Positions 33,898 to 42,565 of a stretch of 64,000 bases of DNA are shown here, piece after piece. The translations under genes were made by a program, and so were the position numbers. Location: NCBI RefSeq assembly GCF_026341815.1, contig NZ_JAPENX010000001.1, forward strand, positions 6,882,001-6,946,000. The letters are read 5' to 3'. This stretch comes from Streptomyces sp. NBC_00572. Its GTDB lineage: Bacteria; Actinomycetota; Actinomycetes; Streptomycetales; Streptomycetaceae. Under the pieces are notes generated by a model, which was not told the origin of the DNA, did not search any database, and worked only from the letters and a program-made list of their open reading frames with translations. How positions within the stretch are numbered: the first letter of the stretch is position 1; each line of letters opens with the position of its first letter.

Positions 33898-34734
33898 TCA
33901 TGTGAAAGCGGGCGCGTTCCGCTCCGCCCACGCAGCGAAGGGGTGCGGCGCCCGGCCGAGGACACGCTCCACATCGGGACTCACCCGCTGCTCCTCCGCA
34001 CTGGGCTCGCCCATGACCGCCAGCATCCCGTCGACGGCGGCCTCCGGCAGGAACCGCACCAGCTGGGACCGGGCCTCGGCCGCGCTCAGCGCCACGAACG
34101 AGACCGGGTCGCCCACGACTCCGGCCAGGGCCCGCACCTGTTCGCGCGGTGACACCGCCACCGGTCCGGTCAGGACGTACGTCCGCCCCGCGTGCGCCGG
34201 GTCGCGCAGCGCCTCCGCCGCGACCCCAGCGATGTCCAGCGGGTCCACCACCGGCAGCGCCACATCGGCGAACGGGGCCGACACCGTACGCGCGGAACGC
34301 ACCTGCTCGGCCCAGAGGAAGGCGTTGGAGGCGAAACCGCCCGGGCGCAGGACGGTCCAGTCCAGCCCCGACTCGCGCACCGCCGCCTCGAATGTACGCA
34401 GAAGGTCGTGCGACACCGAATCGGTCCGGGTCCCCACCAACTGCGAGGACTGGAACACGATCCGCCGCACCCCGGCGGCGGCCGCCGCCGCCACGATGTC
34501 CCGCGGACTCAGCTCGTCCCCGAGACCCGCGACGAGCAGATACACCGCCTCGGCACCCTCGAACAGGCCCTTGAGGCCGTCCACATCGGCGAGATCCCCC
34601 TGCCGGTGCGTCACCCCGGCGGGCAGTCCGCCGGCCGGCCTACGGCTCACCGCCGTCACCTGCTCACCGGCCGCGGCCAGCAGCTCCACCAGCGGTCGTC
34701 CGACGTTTCCGGTCGCTCCGGTCACCACGATCAC
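33898..34734 (-). CDS. NmrA-like NAD(P)-binding protein
   Basis: A 278-residue Rossmann-fold protein. The N-terminus MIVVTGATGNVGRPLVELL has the GATGNVG nucleotide loop, and the family pattern DWTVLRPGGFASN (about 130-142) and VVDPLDIAGVAAEAL mark the NmrA/atypical SDR group. These proteins bind NAD(P) and often act as sensors or reductases; catalytic Tyr-x3-Lys is not evident. ATG 34734 has a GGAG some distance upstream. A 9-bp palindrome lies 75-98 bases upstream. Single gene. Confidence 0.85.
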   Translation of the reverse strand: MIVVTGATGNVGRPLVELLAAAGEQVTAVSRRPAGGLPAGVTHRQGDLADVDGLKGLFEGAEAVYLLVAGLGDELSPRDIVAAAAAAGVRRIVFQSSQLVGTRTDSVSHDLLRTFEAAVRESGLDWTVLRPGGFASNAFLWAEQVRSARTVSAPFADVALPVVDPLDIAGVAAEALRDPAHAGRTYVLTGPVAVSPREQVRALAGVVGDPVSFVALSAAEARSQLVRFLPEAAVDGMLAVMGEPSAEEQRVSPDVERVLGRAPHPFAAWAERNAPAFT

Positions 34735-34809
34735 AGCTGTTCCCCTCCAGGGAGTCCCTGGCGGAGCGTGACCCGCTCCGCCGTCTTCGTGACCTCATCC
34801 TGGAAGGCG

Positions 34810-34832
34810 AACTGGCCACCTTCTGGCCAGTT
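34810..34832. promoter_or_regulatory. Palindrome upstream of the NmrA-like gene
   Basis: AACTGGCCA-N5-TGGCCAGTT, perfect 9-bp arms, centred 87 bases before the start. NmrA-type genes are often regulated by a divergent HxlR or MarR repressor; none is adjacent here, so the binding protein must be encoded elsewhere. Confidence 0.5.
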
Positions 34833-34902
34833 TCACGGGCGAGATCCGAAACTTTCCGCGAGGCGAGGGCGGGCGGGCGGCGGGAGAGGTCGGCGTGAGG
34901 GC

Positions 34903-35151
34903 TCAGGTCTCCTCGCCGAAGCGCCGCTCGAACTTGGCGATCCGGCCCTCGGAGTCCACCGTCCGTGCCGTGCCCGTGTAGAAGGGGTGGCTCTCGGAGG
35001 AGATCTCGACGTCGATCACGGGGTACGTGTTGCCGTCGTCCCACTCGATGGTCCGGTCGCTGGTCGCGGTGGACCGGGTCAGAAAGGCGTACCCGGCCGT
35101 GCGGTCGCGGAAGACCACCGGGCCGTACTCGGGCTGCTTGTCCTGCTGCAC
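34903..35151 (-). CDS. rpmE2: 50S ribosomal protein L31 type B
   Basis: An 82-residue ribosomal protein. The sequence YGPVVFRDRTAGYAFLTRST and HPFYTGTARTVDSEGRIAKFERRFG is the type B form that lacks the CxxC zinc ribbon. Type B L31 replaces the zinc form under zinc limitation in many actinobacteria. GTG start with GGAGG five bases upstream. I see no AT-rich Zur-box palindrome in the 110 bases upstream, so zinc regulation here is unproven. A dispersed repeat copy lies upstream of it. Confidence 0.93.
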   Translation of the reverse strand: MQQDKQPEYGPVVFRDRTAGYAFLTRSTATSDRTIEWDDGNTYPVIDVEISSESHPFYTGTARTVDSEGRIAKFERRFGEET

Positions 35152-35264
35152 GTGTCCTCCTCGGGCTCACGCCCTGACTCGTCCGGCCTGGTCGGCACGG
35201 CACCCCCAGCCTCCCCGCGCCCACGGCGGCCGACCAGCGCCGCGGGCCCGACCGGGTGACTCCC

Positions 35265-35381
35265 GGGGGTGTCTCGCTGATCAGGCCGGGCTCGCGGCGC
35301 GCCCTTCCGGGCGGGCGGTCGTGTCCGGAGAGTCCCGCCCGGCCCGCGGCGCGTGGCACGCACGATCTAGCTGCCTTCCGG
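35265..35381. repeat. Dispersed two-module repeat, copy A
   Basis: Module X (GGGGTGTCTCGCTGATCAGG) at 35265-35285, then module Y from GTGTCCGGAGAGTCCCG (35320) to GCTGCCTTCCGG (35370-35381). Module Y's right end overlaps the last codons of the PAS-GAF phosphatase gene. See copy B at 48217-48314, where the modules are in the reverse order. Confidence 0.6.
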
Positions 35382-37946
35382 CCAGCGCGCCGCGAGCAGC
35401 AGCGCGATGTCGTCCGGGCGGGACGTGACCTGCCGGGCGTCCCGGATCACCCGGTCGGCCGCCTCCGCGAGCGGCAGCGAACCCGTCGAGGCGAGCGCCC
35501 GGCGCAGCAGTTCGATCCCCTCGTCGATGTCCTGACCGGGCTTCTCCACGAGCCCGTCCGTGAACAGCGCGAGCACCGCACCGGGAGCCAGCCGCAGCCG
35601 CGTCACCGGATACGAGGCGCGGACGTCGATCCCCAGCACCATCCCGCCCGCCAGCTCCACCCGCTCCGTCGTCCCGTCCGGGTGCATCAGCAGCGGCGGA
35701 GGATGACCGGCCCGTACCGCCCGCAGTTCCCCCGAGTCCGGGTCGAGGAGTACGTAGCAACAGCTCGCGAACTGCCCCGGATCCAGGTCGATGAGGAGCC
35801 GGTTGGTGCCCCGCATCACGTCCTGCGGCCGATGACCGGCCAGCGCGAAGGCCCGTACCGCACTGCGCAGCTGACCCATCGTGGCCGCGGCCGCCACCCC
35901 GTGGCCCTGGACGTCACCGATCACGAGCGCGAGGCGTCCATGCCCTGTCTCGATGACGTCGTACCAGTCCCCGCCGACGTCCATCCCCTGCGTGCCCGGA
36001 AGGTAGCGACCCACCGTGTCCACCCCCTCCCACACCGGCAGCCGGTGCGGGAGCAGCGCGTCCTGGAGGCCGCGCGCGACCGCCGACTCCGTGTCGTACC
36101 GCTGCGCCCGCTCCAGGGCCTGCGCGATGAGGCCCGCGAGCGCCGTGAGGACGGTCCGCTCCTCCGAACTGAACCCGCGCGGCCGGTCGAAGCCGAGGAT
36201 GCAGGAGCCGACCGGCCGGCCCGAGGCGATCAGCGGCAGGAACGCCCGCGCCCCCGAATGCGCGTCCAGCGGAAGCTCCGGATACGTGCGGCTCAGCTGC
36301 TCCATCGACTCGAAGAACAGCGGCCTGCCCGTGGTGAGCGTCTCCACCCCCGGCACCCGCGCGTCCAGGGCGACACCGTCGAAGGGTTCGAGGAAGCCCG
36401 GCGGGAAACCGGTCTCCCAGGCCAGATACAGCCTCCGGTCACTGAGCAGGTAGATGGCCAGTTGACGCCCGCCGAACGCCGGAAGCAGCTCCTCCGTCAC
36501 CACGGCCGACACCTGGCGGGCCGTCACCGCCTCGGACAGCGCGATCGCGAGGGCCACCGGCCGGTACAGGGCCGAGACCTGGTCGTCGGGCAGGGAGAGG
36601 CTGTCCTGCGTCCCCTCGCCGTTTTTGGCGGCCGGTGTGACGTGGGCGATCGCATCGTCCTGCGGGACCAGCACCATCGTCACGCCGTCCCGCCCCGGAT
36701 GGAGGGAGACGGACAGCCATCGGCTCCGCTCCGGGCGGGCGAGGAAGCGCACCGGTTCACCCGAGAGCATGGCGGCGCGCAGCTGCTCCTGGTGGAAGGG
36801 CAGGTCGAACCAGGGCAGCGCCTCCCACAGCGGTCTGCCCGCCAGGTCGCCACGGGGGCGGCCGAGCAGCCGCTCGGTGCGCTCGTTGACGTAGGTGATG
36901 CGGCCCAGGCGGTCGATGGCCAGGATCGCCCGCGGCAGCCGGTCCGTGGCGTCGGAACCGATCAGGCCCGTGCCGAGGTCGACGAGGGTGCAGGTGAGCC
37001 GCAGGCCGAGGCCTGCGCCGTCGGTGCCGGCACCCGCCCCGCTTCCGGCTGCCGTCCAGGTCTCCGCGTCCGGTGAGGTCGTACGCGCCCGCGTGGAGAC
37101 CTCCAGCAGGTGGAGCCCTCCGTCCGGCCCCTTCAGCCGGATCCGACGCACCGCCGGACGTCCGTCCGGCCCCGTCGCCTGCCGGGCGGCCGCCCACAAC
37201 GCGTACCCGTCCTCCGGCTCCAGGAGCGACGTGAGCACGCCGATCGAGCACGGCGAGGTCACCTCGGCGCCGAGGATCCCGAGGAGTCCGGCGTCCATCG
37301 TGACCATGTCGGTGTCCAGGTCCCAGTCGAACGAACCGAAACGGACCGGCGGCGCCCCCGCGGTGGACAACTGCACACACACCGGGTCGCCGGGCCACTC
37401 GACCGTCGTCCCCTGACGTTCCAGATCGGCCAGGGCCTCGCCGAGGCGGAGCGCGCCCGACGTCATTCGCTTCCGGTCCCGGGCCTCCACCGGGACACCG
37501 GGAGTCGGCGCCCGCAGTGCCACCAGCACCCCGAAACGCTCACGACCCGCGACGACCGGCGCGTACAGCGAGGCGAAGGGGAAGGGCAGACTCGCCACCA
37601 GCTGAGGAAACCGCCGCATGGCTTCCTCGACGTCGTGGAGATGGACGGCCTGTCCGGAGCGATGTACCTCGGCCACCGGAAACGGCCGGTTCGTGTGCAT
37701 GCGCGTCCACGGACGGAACAACGGCCCCGGGAGTCCCACCAGGACCCCCATGCGCAACAGCCCGTGGGTTCCGGAGCGGAGGTACACCCCGCCCGCGTAC
37801 CCGCCGACGTCTTCGACGGCCCGCAGTGCCGCCTCCGCGAGCGTCCAGGTCAGGGCGCCCGAAACGGGCCCGTCGACAGCTCCGATCCGGGACGGACGCC
37901 CGGTGCCGCCCGCCGGGCCTGGGCCGGACGTGCCGTGCGAGGTCAC
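35367..37946 (-). CDS. PAS-GAF-SpoIIE phosphatase
   Basis: A large multidomain phosphatase of about 859 residues. An N-terminal GAF-like sensor (about 10-170) is followed by a PAS-like segment, then LAIDRLGRITYVNERTERLLGRPRGDLAGRPLWEALP-type PAS (about 330-430), a GAF domain (about 470-630, with SGARAFLPLIASGRPVGSCILGF) and a SpoIIE phosphatase (about 640-858: MDVGGDWYDVI, VIGDVQGHGVAAAATMGQ, LALFTDGLVEKPGQDID). It likely resets an anti-anti-sigma factor in response to sensed signals. The start is uncertain: GTG 37946 is listed, an ATG at 38048 is in frame, and no strong ribosome site was seen for either. The last residues, EGS, are encoded by the dispersed repeat. Confidence 0.85.
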   Translation of the reverse strand: MTSHGTSGPGPAGGTGRPSRIGAVDGPVSGALTWTLAEAALRAVEDVGGYAGGVYLRSGTHGLLRMGVLVGLPGPLFRPWTRMHTNRPFPVAEVHRSGQAVHLHDVEEAMRRFPQLVASLPFPFASLYAPVVAGRERFGVLVALRAPTPGVPVEARDRKRMTSGALRLGEALADLERQGTTVEWPGDPVCVQLSTAGAPPVRFGSFDWDLDTDMVTMDAGLLGILGAEVTSPCSIGVLTSLLEPEDGYALWAAARQATGPDGRPAVRRIRLKGPDGGLHLLEVSTRARTTSPDAETWTAAGSGAGAGTDGAGLGLRLTCTLVDLGTGLIGSDATDRLPRAILAIDRLGRITYVNERTERLLGRPRGDLAGRPLWEALPWFDLPFHQEQLRAAMLSGEPVRFLARPERSRWLSVSLHPGRDGVTMVLVPQDDAIAHVTPAAKNGEGTQDSLSLPDDQVSALYRPVALAIALSEAVTARQVSAVVTEELLPAFGGRQLAIYLLSDRRLYLAWETGFPPGFLEPFDGVALDARVPGVETLTTGRPLFFESMEQLSRTYPELPLDAHSGARAFLPLIASGRPVGSCILGFDRPRGFSSEERTVLTALAGLIAQALERAQRYDTESAVARGLQDALLPHRLPVWEGVDTVGRYLPGTQGMDVGGDWYDVIETGHGRLALVIGDVQGHGVAAAATMGQLRSAVRAFALAGHRPQDVMRGTNRLLIDLDPGQFASCCYVLLDPDSGELRAVRAGHPPPLLMHPDGTTERVELAGGMVLGIDVRASYPVTRLRLAPGAVLALFTDGLVEKPGQDIDEGIELLRRALASTGSLPLAEAADRVIRDARQVTSRPDDIALLLAARWPEGS

Positions 37947-38108
37947 ACAGCCAGGATGCCCCCCACGGGAAAGGCACCGCATCCCGGACCCGGGCCGCGC
38001 CCCGCACCGACGACCGCCACTGTTGACCGCACGCGTCCGCACCGTCACACTCGGTCGTCGAACGGCGCCGTGGGCGCGCGAAGCACCACCTCAAGAGCAG
38101 GGGACACG

Positions 38109-38873
38109 ATGACGGGCCAGGTTCTTCCGTACGACGTTCAGGGCGACGGCCCCCGGCGGGCACTCGTGCTCCACAACTGGTTCGGCGACCGCACCAGCTT
38201 CGCCCCGCTCCGCGCCCATCTGAACGACGCCGACGGCTCGTACGCCTTCGTCGACTGCCGCGGTTACGGCGAGGCCCTCGACCACCCGGGCGAGTACACG
38301 ATGGAGGAGGTCGCGGCCGACGCGCTCGCGGTCGCCGACGACCTCGGGTGGGACTCCTTCTCCGTCATCGGCCACTCGATGGGAGGCAAGGCCGCCCAGC
38401 TGATGCTCCTCGAAGCCCCCGACCGAATCCGCTCGATCGTCGGCATCTCGCCCGTCTCGGCGGCCGGATTCCCCCTCGACGGGGAGACCTGGGAGCTCTT
38501 CGCCGGCGCCGCCGCGGAAGCGGCCAACCGGCGCGCGATCATCGACAACACCACCGGCGGCCGGTACGACGACGCCTGGCTGAGCACCCTCGTGGAGCGC
38601 TCCGTCGGGCGCTCCTCGGCTACGGCCTTCCGCGCCTACCTGGACTCCTGGTCGCGTACCGACTTCCACGAGCGGGTCCGCGACAACCCCGTCCCCGTGC
38701 TGCTCGTCGTCGGCGCCCACGACCCGGCGCTCGGCGCCGAAGCGATGGAGGCGACCTGGCTGCGCTGGTACCCCAACGCGCGCCTCGCCGTCCTCAAGGA
38801 CGCCGGCCACTACGCGCCCGAGGAGACCCCGGAAGCCCTCGCAGAGGCCATCGAGGCCTTCCTCGCCGCCTGA
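38109..38873 (+). CDS. Alpha/beta hydrolase
   Basis: A 254-residue single-domain hydrolase. Oxyanion-hole region LVLHNWFGDRTSF, nucleophile SVIGHSMGGKAAQ (Ser about residue 95), Asp in VVGAHDPALG and His in KDAGHYAPEE complete the triad. Close to epoxide hydrolase or haloperoxidase-like hydrolases, but the substrate is unknown. AGGGGA lies six bases before ATG 38109. It is divergent from the PAS-GAF phosphatase gene; no operon. Confidence 0.9.
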   Translation: MTGQVLPYDVQGDGPRRALVLHNWFGDRTSFAPLRAHLNDADGSYAFVDCRGYGEALDHPGEYTMEEVAADALAVADDLGWDSFSVIGHSMGGKAAQLMLLEAPDRIRSIVGISPVSAAGFPLDGETWELFAGAAAEAANRRAIIDNTTGGRYDDAWLSTLVERSVGRSSATAFRAYLDSWSRTDFHERVRDNPVPVLLVVGAHDPALGAEAMEATWLRWYPNARLAVLKDAGHYAPEETPEALAEAIEAFLAA

Positions 38874-38920
38874 CGGGACCTCGGCGAGTCGCACGGTCAG
38901 GTGGAGGGTCGGCCTCACCC

Positions 38921-38962
<42 letters not shown>

Positions 38963-39132
38963 CGTGCGCGTGAGGCTCAGGGCGGGCGGCGGTCGGGACG
39001 ATCTCATCCGAACGTCGAGGGAAGCGACGACTTTCGAGGACAGCGGTACGCCCCCTCGGCGCCGGATCATCGTGCTCACGACCTCACGGGCGGTCCTCCA
39101 CCCACCGCCCACGACCAGCAGGAGCACGTTCG

Positions 39133-39729
39133 ATGGGCCTCGCGCAGACGCAGCACCGCTTCCTCGTCCGGCAGAAGGTGACGCTCATGGCCAACCGCTA
39201 CCTGGTGCACACCATGGGAGCGGACGGTGAAGAGGGCGAACTCGTCGCTTTCGCCCACCAGAAGCGCATGGCGTTGAAGGAGCACGTCACCTTCTACACC
39301 GACGAGTCGCAGCGCCAGGTCCTCTTCACCTTCAAGGCCCGCCAGGTGCTCGACCTCGGTGCGACCTACGACGTGCACGGAGCGTCCGGCACCCGGCTGG
39401 GCGGCTTCCGCAAGAACTTCGGCGCCTCCCTGCTGCGCAGCACCTGGCATCTGAGCCGGGAGGGCGGCGAGGGGGAGATGACCGGGCAGGAGCGGAGCGA
39501 GGCCCTGGCGCTGCTGCGGCGTGCCTGGGAGTTCCTGCCCTTCACCGACCTGCTGCCCTTCGTCGTGCCGTACCACTTCGACTTCACCGAGTCGGGGCGG
39601 TCCGTGATGTCCGTCGACAAGCTCCTGGGCCTGCGCGACCGGTACGTGCTCGACATAGCGGACCCGGAACTCGACCGGCGACTCGCGATAGCCCAGGCCG
39701 TGGCCCTCGACGCCCTGCAGTCCCGCTGA
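39133..39729 (+). CDS. LURP-one-related (scramblase-fold) family protein
   Basis: A 198-residue protein. The N-terminal 120 residues form the Tubby/scramblase-like strand pattern: NRYLVHTMGADGEEGELVAFAHQKRMALKEHVTFYTDE, RQVLFTFKARQVLDLGATYDVHG, LGGFRKNFGASLLRSTWHL. Such LURP-one-like proteins are common in actinobacteria and of unknown role. The C-terminus is helical. AGGAG eight bases before ATG 39133 supports the start. Not in an operon; a TGAGGG microsatellite lies upstream. Confidence 0.8.
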   Translation: MGLAQTQHRFLVRQKVTLMANRYLVHTMGADGEEGELVAFAHQKRMALKEHVTFYTDESQRQVLFTFKARQVLDLGATYDVHGASGTRLGGFRKNFGASLLRSTWHLSREGGEGEMTGQERSEALALLRRAWEFLPFTDLLPFVVPYHFDFTESGRSVMSVDKLLGLRDRYVLDIADPELDRRLAIAQAVALDALQSR

Positions 39730-39870
39730 CCGGCGCCCACCGCCCCTCGCGGCCGGCCGTCCACCCGCCTGCAGCCGAAGGGTCGTCTTACCCTGGAGGG
39801 ACGGGCAGGGGACGGGACACCCCGTTCCTCCCCGAGCCCGGAGCCGTGGAGGCGGAAGGGTGGCGGGCCC

Positions 39871-41160
39871 ATGTACTTCAGTGATCGCACCGACGCGGGC
39901 CGGCAGCTCGCCGCCCGACTCGACCACCTCAAGGGCCATGACGTGGTGGTGCTCGGTCTGCCGCGTGGCGGAGTGCCGGTGGCGGCCGAGGTGGCCGACG
40001 CTCTCGACGCTCCGCTCGACATCTGTCTCGTACGAAAGCTGGGCGTGCCCACGCAGCCGGAGCTCGCGATGGGCGCGCTCGGCGAGGGTGGGGTACGGGT
40101 GGTGAACGAGCGGGTGCTCCAGCAGGCCGGGGTGGGCGCGCGGGATCTGGCCGCGGTCGAGGAGCGCGAGCACGCCGAGCTGGAGCAGCGGGCGCGCCGC
40201 TACCGGGGCAGCAGGCAGTCCGTGCCCCTCGAAGGGCGGACGGTCCTCGTCGTCGACGACGGTCTTGCCACGGGTGCGACGGCTCTGGCGGCCTGCCGGG
40301 TGGTACGCGCCAGGGGCGCCGCCCGGATCATCCTCGCGGTGCCGGTGGCGCCGAAGGGCTGGACGGCCCGGCTCGGCGGCGAGGCCGACGAGACCGTGAG
40401 TGTCCACGCGCCGGAGCTGTTCTACGCGATCGGACAGTTCTACCGGGACTTCGAGCAGACCCCGGACGCCGAGGTCCTCGCCTGCCTGGACCGGAGCCGC
40501 GCCGCGCACGGCCCGGTCGTCCAGGACGCGGACGTACGGATCCCCGTCGCCGACGGAGTCACGCTCGCCGGGCGGCTCGCGGTGCCCGAGGGCGCCATCG
40601 GCATCGTCCTGTTCGCCCACGGCAGCGGCAGCAGCCGGCACAGCCCCCGGAACCGGGCGGTCGCGACGGCGCTCAACGGGGCGGGGCTCGGAACGCTGCT
40701 GTTCGACCTGCTCACCGAGGTCGAGGCGGTCGACCGGGCGCATGTCTTCGACACCCCGCTGCTCGCCGGCAGGCTCGCCCGTGCCACGGAGTGGCTCGCC
40801 GAGCGGCCCGAGAGCGACGGCCTCCCGCTCGGCTACTTCGGCGCCAGTACGGGAGCGGCCGCCGCGCTGTGGGCCGCGGGCGACCCCGGGTCCACCGTGG
40901 CCGCAGTGGTCTCACGCGGTGGCCGACCGGACCTCGCGGCCGACCACCTGGCCCGGGTCAAGGCCCCGACGCTTCTCGTGGTCGGAGGCAGGGACGCGCT
41001 GGTCCTGGACCTCAACCGGCGGGCCGAGTCGCTGCTGCGCTGCGAGAGCCGGCTGGAGGTCGTGGAGGGCGCCACGCACCTCTTCGAGGAGCCGGGCGCC
41101 CTGGAGGAGGTGGCGGAGCTCGCCACCTCCTGGTTCACCGGACACTTCCGGGGTCAGTAG
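39871..41160 (+). CDS. Phosphoribosyltransferase / alpha-beta hydrolase fusion
   Basis: A 429-residue two-domain protein. Residues 1-215 are a PRTase: GLPRGGVPVAAEVADAL, and the PRPP loop VLVVDDGLATGAT (127-137). Residues 230-429 form a dienelactone-hydrolase-like domain: VLFAHGSGSS, nucleophile GYFGASTGAAAA (Ser 326), Asp in VVGGRDALVL, His in EGATHLFEE. The PRTase resembles the short phosphoribosyltransferases of unknown substrate often fused to such hydrolases. A purine-rich stretch (39848-39863) precedes ATG 39871. The 3' end overlaps the convergent LysM gene by seven bases. Confidence 0.85.
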   Translation: MYFSDRTDAGRQLAARLDHLKGHDVVVLGLPRGGVPVAAEVADALDAPLDICLVRKLGVPTQPELAMGALGEGGVRVVNERVLQQAGVGARDLAAVEEREHAELEQRARRYRGSRQSVPLEGRTVLVVDDGLATGATALAACRVVRARGAARIILAVPVAPKGWTARLGGEADETVSVHAPELFYAIGQFYRDFEQTPDAEVLACLDRSRAAHGPVVQDADVRIPVADGVTLAGRLAVPEGAIGIVLFAHGSGSSRHSPRNRAVATALNGAGLGTLLFDLLTEVEAVDRAHVFDTPLLAGRLARATEWLAERPESDGLPLGYFGASTGAAAALWAAGDPGSTVAAVVSRGGRPDLAADHLARVKAPTLLVVGGRDALVLDLNRRAESLLRCESRLEVVEGATHLFEEPGALEEVAELATSWFTGHFRGQ

Positions 41161-42035
41161 GCCCCGTTGACGTTGTCGATGGAGCCGTAGCGGTCGGCCG
41201 CGTAGTTGCAGGCGGCGGTGATGTTGGCGACCGGGTCGAACAGGTCCATCGACGTGCCGGGCACGTGATAGGCGAGGAAGGTCGGCTCGATGACCTGGAG
41301 CAGCCCCTTCGAGGGGGTGCCGGCCACGGCGTTGGAGTCCCAGAGGTTGATGGCCTGGGGGTTGCCGGAGGACTCGCGCATGATGTTGCGGTGGATCCCC
41401 TCGTATGAACCGGGGATGCCGCGCAGGGCCATGATGTCCAGCGACTGCCGGATCCAGCCGTCGAGGTTGTTCGCGTACTGGGTGGCGGCGACGGGAGCGG
41501 CCTTGACCGGCGCGGCGGCTGCGGGAGCGGCGGCGGAGGCACCCGTGCCGGTGGCGACGGCCGGGGCGGCCGTACGGCGCTCGGAGCGGCTCGCCCGTTC
41601 GGTCGTGGAAGCCTTCTTCGCCTGTGCCGGGGCGGCCTTCACGGAATCCCGACGAAGCGTCAGTTCAAGGCCCGGGTGAATGAGTGACGGATTGTCACCC
41701 ACGGCGCTCTTGTTGGCCCGGTAAAGGCCCTTCCAGCCGCCCTGAATTCCCTTCTTGTGGGCGATCAGGGAAAGCGAGTCGCCACTGACGACCGTGTAGG
41801 TGCGCGCGGCGGCCGGGGCGGCGGGAGCCTTGGTGAGGGCAGTTGCGGCGACCGGGGCGGCGGGGGCGGTGACGGCCTTGACGGCGATTTCCGGGGCTCC
41901 GGAAACGGGCGCGGCACCGGCCACGGCGGGGGCGATCAGCGGGAGGGCAAGGGCGGCTCCGCCCGTACCGACCAGCGCGAGTCCGCGGGAGACGGAGCGG
42001 CGACGGGGGCGGCGGTGCTTACCGTGAGCAGGCAT
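41154..42035 (-). CDS. Secreted LysM / lytic transglycosylase-like protein
   Basis: A 293-residue secreted protein. It has a signal peptide (about 1-42, with GLALVGTGGAALALPLIAPA), a LysM domain (about 80-127: VVSGDSLSLIAHKKGIQ, LYRANKSAVGDNPSLIHPG), an Ala/Pro/Lys linker and a C-terminal lysozyme-like SLT domain: IMRESSGNPQAINLWDSNA and SKGLLQVIEPTFLAYH, with the catalytic Glu in MRESSG. It should cut peptidoglycan, as in resuscitation or spore-outgrowth enzymes. A c-di-AMP riboswitch precedes it, as for other Streptomyces cell-wall hydrolases. ATG 42035 has GGAGAGGA upstream. Confidence 0.88.
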   Translation of the reverse strand: MPAHGKHRRPRRRSVSRGLALVGTGGAALALPLIAPAVAGAAPVSGAPEIAVKAVTAPAAPVAATALTKAPAAPAAARTYTVVSGDSLSLIAHKKGIQGGWKGLYRANKSAVGDNPSLIHPGLELTLRRDSVKAAPAQAKKASTTERASRSERRTAAPAVATGTGASAAAPAAAAPVKAAPVAATQYANNLDGWIRQSLDIMALRGIPGSYEGIHRNIMRESSGNPQAINLWDSNAVAGTPSKGLLQVIEPTFLAYHVPGTSMDLFDPVANITAACNYAADRYGSIDNVNGAY

Positions 42036-42039
42036 GACG

Positions 42040-42190
42040 GATTCCTCTCCGGCGCCTTCGGGGTGAGCTGTCGGGTTCGGACTGGAGATGTCCGGCCGCG
42101 CGCACGCGGCTTCACCCCGAGCCGTCCCGGATTCCGGGTCGGCGTATTCGTGGGTCCCCCGCTCCTGCCGTCGGGTGAAAGGGAGGTATT
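42040..42190 (-). ncRNA. c-di-AMP riboswitch (ydaO/yuaA type)
   Basis: The minus-strand sequence shows the conserved blocks in order: GGAGCGGGGGACCCA (42153-42167), a hairpin, CGGGGTGAAG, then GTCCGAACCCGACAGCTCACC and GAAGGCGCCGGAGAGGAATCC just before the start codon of the LysM/SLT gene. This is the layout of ydaO elements controlling cell-wall lytic genes in actinobacteria. Confidence 0.85.
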
Positions 42191-42565
42191 TCGAGCGGTG
42201 GCAGGATTCGGCGATCCACTCGAATGGAGGTGACCGTAGGCCAGTAATGCGACGGAGAACAAGAGGATCTGAGTCCAGGGGTCGGTGAAAGGATCACCGA
42301 ATTCATGCAATTCAAGATCGACCGCGACTCCGGCGCATCGAACTTCCTTGTCCCGCACGGCATGCACGGATTCTGATCACCGGGGAGTTTCCGGGAAAGT
42401 GAGTCGCATCACCAGGTACTCAATGTCCGAATATGCACGGTAATTCTGTTAATGGGGGAGTGGGCGATAAAGCCCCGTTCGGCCCAACGGGCACGCAAGG
42501 GCATAACTCGCAAAACCGACATTCGTCCTGAAGGATGGAGTGACCACGACAGAGGAGCCGCCCGG
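42191..42565. other. Intergenic region, low-GC segment
   Basis: About 375 bases with no gene I can support. It is visibly poorer in GC than the surroundings, and candidate frames have non-actinobacterial codon use. It should contain the promoter of the c-di-AMP-controlled transcript (minus) and of the DUF6197 gene (plus). A minus-strand frame starting at 42367 looked protein-like briefly (DPWTQILLFSVALLAYG) but was rejected. Confidence 0.5.

Noticed and set aside
33842..34771. 309-codon plus-strand ORF over the NmrA-like gene
   Set aside because: Ser/Arg/Thr-rich antisense shadow; the opposite strand has a clear GATGNVG Rossmann motif.
42222..42288. 13-codon ORF with an upstream GGAGGTGACC
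   Set aside because: The Shine-Dalgarno-like stretch is attractive, but the spacing is long, the peptide is Arg-rich without a conserved signature, and no gene follows closely.
41936..42367. Minus-strand ORF of 143 codons upstream of the LysM gene, with a hydrophobic stretch
   Set aside because: It overlaps the c-di-AMP riboswitch, uses AT-ending codons unlike all other genes here, has no ribosome binding site, and much of its length is the LysM gene's signal region in another frame.
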